The translations under genes were made by a program, and so were the position numbers. 9,781 nt of DNA from Pseudopedobacter sp040392825 (GTDB lineage Bacteria; Bacteroidota; Bacteroidia; Sphingobacteriales; Sphingobacteriaceae), in contig NZ_JBEBVH010000148.1 of assembly GCF_040392825.1 (NCBI RefSeq), positions 1-9,781 on the forward strand, in the 5' to 3' direction. Shown here piece by piece: positions 1-5,678 of the stretch; the stretch's first letter is position 1, and each line of letters opens with the position of its first letter. The notes beneath the pieces were generated by a model, which saw only the letters and a program-made list of their open reading frames with translations, did not search any database and was not told where the DNA came from.

Positions 1-93
1 AAAGGCGCTTCTGGTCAGGCAGTGCAAAATATGAACTTGATGTTTGGTTTTGACGAGAAAGAAGGATTGAGGTTGAAAGCCTCGTGTTTTTAG
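1..93 (+). CDS. argC: N-acetyl/N-succinyl-gamma-glutamyl-phosphate reductase, C-terminal end (partial)
   Basis: Frame 1 is open from the window edge to a TAG stop at 91-93 and gives 30 residues. They contain KGASGQAVQNMNLMFG, the highly conserved C-terminal signature of ArgC. ArgC is the NADPH-dependent cytosolic reductase that turns N-acylglutamyl-phosphate into N-acylglutamate semialdehyde. The catalytic Cys and the nucleotide-binding fold lie upstream of the window. The next step, transamination, is encoded by argD 112 bases downstream on the same strand, which supports the call. With a succinyl-type transcarbamylase downstream, the acyl group is probably succinyl; that part is inference. 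The stop codon overlaps the left arm of an imperfect palindrome. Confidence 0.9.
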   Translation, partial: KGASGQAVQNMNLMFGFDEKEGLRLKASCF

Positions 94-197
94 CTAAAAG
101 TGTAAAGCTTAAGGCTGAAAGCTCTATCAAATCTAAACTAATTAATCTTATAAAATCAATACGAAAGCTTTAGGCCTTTAGCCTGCAGCTTTTAGCT
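92..197. repeat. Long imperfect inverted repeat filling the argC-argD spacer
   Basis: Arm 92-123 is complementary to arm 166-197 at 24 of 32 positions without gaps, around a 42-base loop. The outermost nine bases (AGCTAAAAG, 92-100, with CTTTTAGCT, 189-197) pair perfectly, and so do the innermost six (AAAGCT with AGCTTT). Both arms are built from variations on AGCTTT, AGCCTT and AAGGCT, which looks like a low-complexity intergenic repeat family more than a designed terminator. There is no T-run after the right arm. A folded transcript would sit directly before the argD start at 206. Function is unknown; it could be an mRNA-stabilising or attenuating structure, or simply a dispersed repeat. 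Confidence 0.6.
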
Positions 198-205
198 TAA
201 TAGTT

Positions 206-1336
206 ATGCAATTATTCGACGTATACCCAATAAATGATATAGAAATTGTAAAAGGCCAGGGAAGCCTTGTTTGGGACAATAATGGTCAGGAATATTTAGA
301 TTTGTACGGCGGTCATGCCGTAATATCTATCGGACATACCAATCCTCATTATGTATCAAGAATTACAGAGCAACTAAATAAAATTGGTTTTTATTCAAAC
401 TCCATCAGAATTCCTTTGCAAGAGCAATTGGCAGAGAAACTAGGGAAGGTTTCTGGAAAAGAGGATTATCAACTTTTCTTGTGTAATTCAGGGGCAGAAG
501 CCAATGAAAATGCATTTAAATTAGCTTCTTTTGCAAATGGGAGAAAGAAAATCATAGCTTTTTCCAAGGCTTTCCATGGAAGAACCTCGTTGGCCGTTTC
601 TGCAACAGACAACCCGAAAATTGTGGCGCCGGTTAATGAAACCGACAATGTTATTTTCTTGCCTCATAATGATATTGATGCATTAAAGAAAGCTTTCGCT
701 GATTTTGGAATTGAAATTTCTGCCGTAATTATAGAAGGCATTCAGGGTGTAGGTGGAATTAGAGTTGCCGATGTGGAATTCTTGAAAACTATACGTTCCT
801 TATGTGATGAATATGGAGCTTATTATATTGCAGATGCTGTACAATGTGGCTACGGCAGAAGTGGTAAATTCTTCTCACATGATTATGCTGGCGTAGATGC
901 AGACATCTATACTATGGCAAAAGGAATGGGCAATGGCTTTCCTATCGGAGGGATTATCATTTCTCCTAAACTGAAACCTTGGCATGGTATGTTGGGCACA
1001 ACTTTCGGAGGAAACCATTTAGCTTGTGCGGCAGCATTAGCCGTATTAGAGGTGATTGAAAGGGACCAATTGATTAAAAATGCAGAAGAAGTAGGAAGCT
1101 ATCTGACTGCCGAGCTGAAGAAAATCGACAGAATAAAAGAAGTACGTGGATTGGGTTTAATGATTGGAATAGAGTTACCAGAAGAACTAAGTCAGGCAAG
1201 AAAGCAATTACTTTTCGACGAACATATCTTTACGGGTGAAGCCAAACCGAATGTAATTAGACTATTGCCGGCACTTAATTTAACAAAAGAATATGCCGAT
1301 AGATTCTTAACGGCATTGAAGAAAGTTATTGATTAA
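206..1336 (+). CDS. argD: Acetylornithine/succinylornithine aminotransferase (class III, PLP-dependent)
   Basis: A 376-residue class III aminotransferase that converts N-acylglutamate semialdehyde and glutamate to N-acylornithine and 2-oxoglutarate in the cytosol. The N-terminus carries the usual LDLYGGHAVISIGH stretch (residues 31-44). NSGAEAN (94-100) binds the cofactor phosphate, and FHGRT follows at 124-128. Asp210 contacts the pyridine nitrogen, and Lys239 in MAKGMGNGFPIGG is the expected Schiff-base lysine. TTFGGN (265-270) and RGLGLMIGIEL (314-324) complete the family pattern. The length is slightly short (about 380-400 is common). The usual D-E-V-Q-T-G motif reads DAVQCG here (210-215), so Glu is replaced by Ala. 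The ATG at 206 was chosen because the protein begins directly with the typical N-terminus. The gene sits between argC and the transcarbamylase; succinylated substrate is inferred from that neighbour. Confidence 0.93.
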   Translation: MQLFDVYPINDIEIVKGQGSLVWDNNGQEYLDLYGGHAVISIGHTNPHYVSRITEQLNKIGFYSNSIRIPLQEQLAEKLGKVSGKEDYQLFLCNSGAEANENAFKLASFANGRKKIIAFSKAFHGRTSLAVSATDNPKIVAPVNETDNVIFLPHNDIDALKKAFADFGIEISAVIIEGIQGVGGIRVADVEFLKTIRSLCDEYGAYYIADAVQCGYGRSGKFFSHDYAGVDADIYTMAKGMGNGFPIGGIIISPKLKPWHGMLGTTFGGNHLACAAALAVLEVIERDQLIKNAEEVGSYLTAELKKIDRIKEVRGLGLMIGIELPEELSQARKQLLFDEHIFTGEAKPNVIRLLPALNLTKEYADRFLTALKKVID

Positions 1337-1357
1337 GCAATAAAAATGAAAAAAAAT

Positions 1358-1409
1358 CGAAGCTAGTTTTTATCAAACCGGGAAATGTGGAAGATAAAAA
1401 CTAGCTTTG
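1358..1409. terminator. Strong hairpin between argD and argF (terminator-like, poly-T facing the - strand)
   Basis: Bases 1360-1374 and 1393-1407 are a perfect 15-bp inverted repeat, extended by a G-T wobble and a C-G pair to 1358 and 1409, with an 18-base loop. It lies 21 bases after the argD stop. On the + strand the tail is only TTTGTTCG, a weak U-tract. Eight A residues at 1349-1356 precede the stem, so read on the - strand it is a classic intrinsic terminator. It could be bidirectional, end argD transcripts inefficiently, or act as an RNA processing or stability element. Its direction of action is uncertain. Confidence 0.55.
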
Positions 1410-1430
1410 TTCGTAAATATTAGTACCAAA

Positions 1431-1463
1431 TTTGATTGATATAGATCATACCAAATAATTTTT
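1431..1463 (+). promoter_or_regulatory. Possible Bacteroidota-type promoter before argF
   Basis: TTTG at 1431-1434 and TAATTTTT at 1456-1463 resemble the Bacteroidota -33 (TTTG) and -7 (TAnnTTTG) elements, separated by 21 bases. The -7 match has one mismatch (final T for G). Transcription would begin close to the ATG at 1470, giving a nearly leaderless mRNA, which lowers confidence. A second candidate -7 box, TAGCTTTG at 1402-1409, matches the consensus fully but lies within the hairpin arm and lacks an obvious -33 element. Confidence 0.25.
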
Positions 1464-1469
1464 AAGACC

Positions 1470-2417
1470 ATGAAACTATTCTCTTCTGTACACGATGTTA
1501 ATGATGTAAATCAACTGGTATCAGAAGCTATCCAGCTAAAATCATCCCCATTTGCATTTGAAAACTTAGGGAAACATAAAACCCTGGGTTTAATTTTCTT
1601 AAATCCGAGCTTAAGAACGCGCTTAAGTACACAAAAAGCGGCTATGAATTTGGGAATGCAGGTAATGGTAATGAATATGGATAAGGAAGGTTGGGCGCTT
1701 GAAACCAGAGATGGTGTGATCATGAATGGAACAACCGTAGAACATATTCGCGAAGCTGCCGGTGTAATGGGAGAGTATTGCGATATCATCGGAATTCGTT
1801 CTTTCCCGGGTTTACAAGATAGGGAAGAAGACTATTCGGAATTGATCTTTAATAAATTTGTTCAGTTTGCCGGATGTCCTGTTGTTAGCTTGGAATCGGC
1901 AACCAGACATCCTCTACAAAGTTTCGCAGATTTAATTACGATAGAAGAATTAAAGAAAACAACCAAACCCAGAGTTGTATTAACCTGGGCCCCTCATGTA
2001 AAACCTTTGCCTCAGGCGGTGGCCAATTCATTTGCCGAATGGATGAACAAAGCAGATTACGATTTTGTAATTACACATCCGGAAGGATATGATTTAGCCC
2101 CTGAATTTGTGGGAAATGCAGTGGTCACTAACAATCAGGATGAAGCGTTAGCTGGAGCCGATTTTGTGTATGTTAAAAATTGGTCTTCTTATAACGACTA
2201 CGGCAAGATTTTAACTGATGGTGATGGTTGGATGATAACCAATGAGAAGTTAAAACTGACTAATAATGCAGGTGTAATGCATTGCCTTCCGGTAAGAAGA
2301 GGTTTGGAATTATCTCATGAAGTTTTAGACGGACCAAATTCATTGGTACTTAACCAGGCAAATAACAGGGTTTGGGCAGCACAGGCGGTATTGAAAAAAA
2401 TGTTGGAGGGAAAATAG
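1470..2417 (+). CDS. argF: N-succinylornithine carbamoyltransferase (SOTCase type)
   Basis: A 315-residue transcarbamylase that transfers carbamoyl from carbamoyl phosphate to N-acylornithine, giving N-acylcitrulline. The carbamoyl-phosphate loop is SLRTR (47-51), followed by RLSTQKAA. HPLQ is at 147-150 and HCLP at 271-274. The protein aligns from memory without gaps over its first ~100 residues to Bacteroides fragilis SOTCase, not to anabolic ornithine carbamoyltransferases. The residue shown to separate acetylornithine (Glu92, Xanthomonas) from succinylornithine (Pro90, B. fragilis) enzymes is Val90 here, in TTVEHIREA. Published Glu92 mutants to Pro, Ser, Val or Ala turn AOTCase into SOTCase, so Val predicts the succinyl substrate. 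The stop abuts the argB start with no spacer, so the two are translationally linked. Automatic annotation often miscalls this family as plain OTCase. Confidence 0.92.
   Translation: MKLFSSVHDVNDVNQLVSEAIQLKSSPFAFENLGKHKTLGLIFLNPSLRTRLSTQKAAMNLGMQVMVMNMDKEGWALETRDGVIMNGTTVEHIREAAGVMGEYCDIIGIRSFPGLQDREEDYSELIFNKFVQFAGCPVVSLESATRHPLQSFADLITIEELKKTTKPRVVLTWAPHVKPLPQAVANSFAEWMNKADYDFVITHPEGYDLAPEFVGNAVVTNNQDEALAGADFVYVKNWSSYNDYGKILTDGDGWMITNEKLKLTNNAGVMHCLPVRRGLELSHEVLDGPNSLVLNQANNRVWAAQAVLKKMLEGK
2405..2410 (+). promoter_or_regulatory. Shine-Dalgarno-like site for argB inside the argF 3' end
   Basis: GGAGGG lies 7 bases before the argB ATG and is read in argF as part of Leu-Glu-Gly. It is the one strong purine-rich site I see directly before a start in this window. 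The other genes have A/T-rich leaders, as is usual in Bacteroidota, where SD use is rare. It supports the ATG at 2418 as the true start. Confidence 0.5.
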
Positions 2418-3212
2418 ATGAAACCACTTTGGATTATTAAAATCGGAGGAAATGTCATCGATAATCCTGATGCTTTAGATATATTTTTAAAAGATTTTTC
2501 TGCATTGGATGGTGCAAAAGTGCTCATTCACGGAGGGGGAAAAATAGCTACGCAAATTGCAAAGGGTTTGGGAGTAGAAACCCAAATGGTAAATGGTCGT
2601 AGAATTACGGATGCCGAGATGTTGAAAATTGTAACGATGGTTTATGGCGGCCTAGTAAACAAGAACCTCGTGGCTAAGCTTCAGGCCAATGGTACAAATG
2701 CTATTGGAATGACAGGTGCAGACGGAAATGTTATCCAGGCTGTTAAACGTCCGGTTAAAGAAGTAGATTTTGGATTTGTTGGAGATTTAACAGAAACTTC
2801 AATTAACGATCATACTTTAGCAAAAATTTTAGAAGCAGGATTAGTTCCTGTTTTTGCAGCTTTAACACATGATGGAAAAGGACAAATGCTAAATACAAAT
2901 GCTGATACGATTGCCTCAGCACTGGCTGTTGGTCTTTCTTCCAGGTATGAAACCAAGTTGATTTACTGTTTCGAAAAAAACGGTGTGTTAACAGATATTA
3001 ACGATGACAATTCCGTAATTGCAAAAATAAATCCACACTATTTTGAAGCGTTAACTCAACAAGGCGTTATTGCAGATGGTATGTTGCCAAAGCTCCAGAA
3101 TGCTTTTGATGCCATAGCAAATGGTGTAAAAGAGGTCTATATTGGAAATGCAGCAAAATTATCGGATATTAATCAAGGTAAAGACTTTGGGACTTGCTTA
3201 TACCAAAATTAA
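2418..3212 (+). CDS. argB: N-acetylglutamate/N-succinylglutamate kinase
   Basis: A 264-residue amino-acid-kinase-fold enzyme that phosphorylates N-acylglutamate with ATP to the acyl phosphate used by ArgC. The residues known from E. coli NAGK can be placed: Lys8 in KIGGN (8-12), the glycine loop HGGGK (38-42), Arg62 in NGRRITD (59-65), Asn159 and Asp163 in LNTNAD (158-163), and Lys225 in GMLPK (221-225). The protein starts directly with the first beta strand and lacks the extra N-terminal helix of hexameric, arginine-inhibited NAGKs. It therefore resembles the arginine-insensitive E. coli type (inference). Its ATG follows the argF stop immediately, with an SD-like GGAGGG upstream. Substrate acyl group is assumed to be succinyl because of the neighbouring transcarbamylase; the sequence of ArgB alone does not decide it. 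Confidence 0.92.
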   Translation: MKPLWIIKIGGNVIDNPDALDIFLKDFSALDGAKVLIHGGGKIATQIAKGLGVETQMVNGRRITDAEMLKIVTMVYGGLVNKNLVAKLQANGTNAIGMTGADGNVIQAVKRPVKEVDFGFVGDLTETSINDHTLAKILEAGLVPVFAALTHDGKGQMLNTNADTIASALAVGLSSRYETKLIYCFEKNGVLTDINDDNSVIAKINPHYFEALTQQGVIADGMLPKLQNAFDAIANGVKEVYIGNAAKLSDINQGKDFGTCLYQN

Positions 3213-3257
3213 CGAAATATAAATCAAGCAGGTATTCTGGTCAGAAAACAGTTAACC

Positions 3258-4076
3258 ATGTCAAACAAAAACTCAATCGCCATCCTGGGCGCTGGAAATA
3301 TGGGAGGATACATTGCTCTTGGCTTGTCAAGGTCTGGAATGTATCAGGCTTCTTCTATAACCCTAACGAGAAGGAACTTGTCTGCTTTAGAAGAATATAA
3401 AGCAAAAGGATTTCAGGTAAGTACAGATAATTTAAAGGCTGCTCAAGAAGCAGATATTGTTATTTTGGGAATATTGCCTCAGCAATTGGACGATGTGCTA
3501 GCCGAAATTTCTCCGGTAATTGATGAAAAAAAACATTTAATAGTTTCTATCATCAGTGGAGTTTCATCAGCAGACATCAAAAAAAAATTGAATAAAGATA
3601 TAGAGGTTATTCGTGTGATGCCTAACACGGCAATTGCTATTAATCAATCTATGACTTGTATTGCAGCAGACCAGGCAAGCAAAGAAAATGTAGAACTGGT
3701 GAAAAATATATTCAGTACAGTTGGTGTGGCCTTGGTAATTAAAGAAGATTTAATGCCTGCTGCAACAGCGCTTTGTTCAAGCGGTATAGCTTTCTTTTTA
3801 AGAACAATTAGAGCAGCAACAGAAGCAGGCGTTCAGATGGGGTTCCATGCACACGAAGCTCTGGAAATGGCTTCGCAAACGGTAAAAGGTGCTGCAGATT
3901 TGTTAATTCAATTGGAGTCACATCCGGAAGTTCAAATCGATAAAGTTACTTCTCCGAAAGGCTGTACCATTGCAGGACTGAACGAAATGGAACATAATGG
4001 TTACAGTTCGGCATTAATTAAAGGTATAACTTTGGCTGGACAAAAAGCAGGTAACTTGTTAAATCAGGATAAATAA
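3258..4076 (+). CDS. proC: Pyrroline-5-carboxylate reductase
   Basis: A 272-residue NAD(P)H-dependent reductase that converts 1-pyrroline-5-carboxylate to proline. The N-terminal Rossmann motif is AILGAGNMGG (residues 8-17), VMPNTA follows at about 120-125, and the C-terminal helical dimerisation domain holds the family signature as TSPKGCTIAGLNEME. Most proteins of the family read SPGGTT at that place, so Lys and Cys are substitutions, though I recall similar forms in Bacteroidota. Length is normal. The gene starts 45 bases after argB in an A/T-rich spacer without clear SD and ends 6 bases before the argE-like gene, so co-transcription is very likely. Its presence in an arginine cluster whose pathway bypasses free ornithine is noteworthy. 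proA and proB are not in the window. Confidence 0.93.
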   Translation: MSNKNSIAILGAGNMGGYIALGLSRSGMYQASSITLTRRNLSALEEYKAKGFQVSTDNLKAAQEADIVILGILPQQLDDVLAEISPVIDEKKHLIVSIISGVSSADIKKKLNKDIEVIRVMPNTAIAINQSMTCIAADQASKENVELVKNIFSTVGVALVIKEDLMPAATALCSSGIAFFLRTIRAATEAGVQMGFHAHEALEMASQTVKGAADLLIQLESHPEVQIDKVTSPKGCTIAGLNEMEHNGYSSALIKGITLAGQKAGNLLNQDK

Positions 4077-4082
4077 TTAGAA

Positions 4083-5150
4083 ATGTCTGTAGATAATTTG
4101 TTTGAAGATGCTTTTCAGCTGTTAAAACAGCTAATTGCGATACCTTCATTTAGCAAAGAAGAAGATAAAACAGCTGATTTGATTCAGGCTTTTTTAATCG
4201 AAAGAGGAATAACTCCAAGTAGAAAAGGAAATAATCTGTGGGTTTTCAATAAGCATTTTGATGCCGCTAAACCTACAATTCTTTTAAACTCACATCATGA
4301 TACAGTAAAACCCAATAAAGGTTATACAAAAGATCCTTTCAATCCGGAAGTTTCTGAAGATGGAAAATTATATGGATTGGGAAGCAATGACGCTGGAGGA
4401 TGTCTGGTATCATTAATTGCTACCTTCAGACATTTTTATGAAAGACAAAATCTGAAATATAATTTTGTTTTGGCAGCTACGGCTGAAGAAGAAAACTCAG
4501 GTAAAGGTGGTTTAGAATCCATTATTCCCGATCTGGGGGAATGTAGTTTTGCCATTGTCGGAGAACCAACGCAAATGCATTTGGCCGTTGCCGAAAAAGG
4601 TTTAATGGTTTTAGACTGTCATGCTAAAGGAAAAGCAGGACATGCTGCCAGAAACGAAGGAGAAAATGCGCTTTACAAGGCTTTGAAAGATATTCATTGG
4701 TTCAAAGATTATCAGTTTGAGAAGGTTTCACCGACTTTGGGACCTATAAAAATGTCGGTAACTGTAATCAATACAGGAACTCAGCAGCATAATGTTGTTC
4801 CAGACTTATGTTCGTTTGTAGTGGATGTTAGGGTTACCGATGCTTATACAAACGAAGAAGTTTTGGAAGTTATTCAACAACATGTAGAGGCAGAAGTAGT
4901 GCCACGATCTATTCGCTTAAAGCCATCGTCAATTCCAATGGATCATCCAATTGTGAGATATGGGATTTCTTTGGGAAGAGAAACTTATGGTTCTCCAACA
5001 ACGTCCGATCAGTCTCTGTTGAATATTGCATCACTAAAATGTGGGCCGGGTGATTCAGCCAGGTCTCATACCGCAGATGAATTTATCTACGTAAATGAGA
5101 TTAGAGACGGAATTGAAATGTATATTAAGTTATTGGAAGGAATTAATTGA
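4083..5150 (+). CDS. argE: M20 family metallodeacylase, predicted N-succinyl(acetyl)citrulline deacylase
   Basis: A 355-residue M20/M28-type zinc hydrolase. Metal ligands and catalytic residues are visible in order: His71 and Asp73 in SHHDTV (70-75), bridging Asp103 in GSNDAGG, Glu136 (base) and Glu137 (ligand) in TAEEENSG, Glu161 in VGEPT, and His329 in RSHTADEF. GKAGHAAR (183-190) belongs to the lid/dimerisation domain inserted in the family. Because the linked transcarbamylase acts on acylornithine, this enzyme should act after it and release citrulline from N-acylcitrulline, instead of ornithine from acetylornithine as in E. coli; this is inference from context. Close relatives are annotated ArgE, DapE or acetylcitrulline deacetylase. 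It follows proC by 6 bases. A 79-base spacer then separates it from a small non-arginine gene. Confidence 0.88.
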   Translation: MSVDNLFEDAFQLLKQLIAIPSFSKEEDKTADLIQAFLIERGITPSRKGNNLWVFNKHFDAAKPTILLNSHHDTVKPNKGYTKDPFNPEVSEDGKLYGLGSNDAGGCLVSLIATFRHFYERQNLKYNFVLAATAEEENSGKGGLESIIPDLGECSFAIVGEPTQMHLAVAEKGLMVLDCHAKGKAGHAARNEGENALYKALKDIHWFKDYQFEKVSPTLGPIKMSVTVINTGTQQHNVVPDLCSFVVDVRVTDAYTNEEVLEVIQQHVEAEVVPRSIRLKPSSIPMDHPIVRYGISLGRETYGSPTTSDQSLLNIASLKCGPGDSARSHTADEFIYVNEIRDGIEMYIKLLEGIN

Positions 5151-5162
5151 TTTACGAAGGAC

Positions 5163-5178
5163 GAATTACGATTTTAGA
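5163..5178 (-). repeat. Dispersed intergenic repeat, copy left of the four-helix-bundle gene
   Basis: These 16 bases are the exact reverse complement of 7083-7098, upstream of the aminotransferase. An 11-base core (AATTACGATTT, 5164-5174) is also the reverse complement of 5664-5674 at the end of the tandem repeat before argH. The four-helix-bundle gene is thus flanked by short inverted copies. Confidence 0.6.
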
Positions 5179-5229
5179 ATTGGATTTGCATGATGTCCTT
5201 GCTAATCTTGATTCTGAGATCTAAATAAA

Positions 5230-5589
5230 ATGACAAAAGAAGAATTAATATCAAGATTTAGAGATTTTGCAATAGCAAATGCAGAACTGATAGCTTCTTT
5301 GCCATTTAATATTATTAATAAAAACTACAGCAATCAATTAATTAGATGCAGCAGTTCTTCCAGTGCAAATTACAGGGCGGCTTGTAGAGCAAAATCAACA
5401 GCTGATTTTATCAATAAATTAAAAATTGTTGAAGAGGAATTAGATGAAACACTTCATTTTCTGGATTTATTGAAGCATTTCAATAATGACTTATCCGGAG
5501 AAATAGCCGAATTAGAAAAGGAAGGGAATGAACTGTTATCTATTATTGTGTCGGCAATTAATACAATCAGAGATAAAATAAAAACATAA
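5230..5589 (+). CDS. Four-helix-bundle protein (S23/IVS-encoded protein family)
   Basis: A 119-residue, almost wholly helical protein. The family hallmarks are RCSSSSSANYRAACRAKS (39-56) and the acidic helix KLKIVEEELDETLHFLDLL (63-81); the last helix covers roughly 89-117. This is the family first found in intervening sequences of 23S rRNA genes and often called S23 ribosomal protein. Structures show a four-helix toroidal pentamer, but its function is unknown and it is not a standard ribosomal protein. No rRNA is nearby. It sits between argE (79 bases before) and argH (89 bases after), both part of one pathway, so it looks inserted. Both flanks carry inverted copies of a short AT-rich repeat. 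The ATG at 5230 follows an A-rich leader. No signal peptide or membrane segment is seen. Confidence 0.85.
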   Translation: MTKEELISRFRDFAIANAELIASLPFNIINKNYSNQLIRCSSSSSANYRAACRAKSTADFINKLKIVEEELDETLHFLDLLKHFNNDLSGEIAELEKEGNELLSIIVSAINTIRDKIKT

Positions 5590-5617
5590 CGAATTTTTAT
5601 ACTAGAGATTTGAGGTT

Positions 5618-5625
5618 TAGATTTG
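5618..5625 (+). promoter_or_regulatory. Possible -7 promoter box upstream of argH
   Basis: TAGATTTG matches the Bacteroidota -7 consensus TAnnTTTG. A T-rich stretch at 5594-5598 is about 20 bases upstream but is not a good TTTG -33 element. If used, the transcript would start near 5632 and its 5' leader would carry the tandem repeat before argH. Confidence 0.25.
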
Positions 5626-5639
5626 CCCTTTGAAGAATG

Positions 5640-5674
5640 CGTAAATCGTAAATCGTAAATCGTAAATCGTAATT
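5640..5674 (+). repeat. Five-copy 7-bp tandem repeat directly upstream of argH
   Basis: Four exact copies of CGTAAAT (5640-5667) and one variant, CGTAATT (5668-5674), end four bases before the argH ATG. The last copy supplies the 11-base core shared, inverted, with 5164-5174 and, in direct orientation, with 7087-7097. An in-frame TAA at 5670-5672 shows that the repeat is leader, not coding. Heptanucleotide arrays may vary in copy number by slippage. Confidence 0.9.
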
Positions 5675-5678
5675 AAGC

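Noticed and set aside
1410..1469. ArgR operator (ARG box) before argF
   Set aside because: The AT-rich stretch has no convincing paired 18-bp palindromes of the known ARG-box kind.
1511..1789. 92-residue - strand frame inside argF
   Set aside because: It lies wholly within argF on the opposite strand and has no recognisable motif; it is a shadow.
3194..3400. 68-residue + frame bridging argB and proC
   Set aside because: It overlaps both well-supported genes in another frame and has no family features; it is a shadow.
5230..5589. S23-type gene read as a sign of a 23S rRNA intervening sequence
   Set aside because: No rRNA sequence is present on either side; the neighbours are argE and argH.
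5640..5674. Tandem array considered as a CRISPR-like repeat
   Set aside because: The unit is 7 bp with no spacers, and there are no cas genes.
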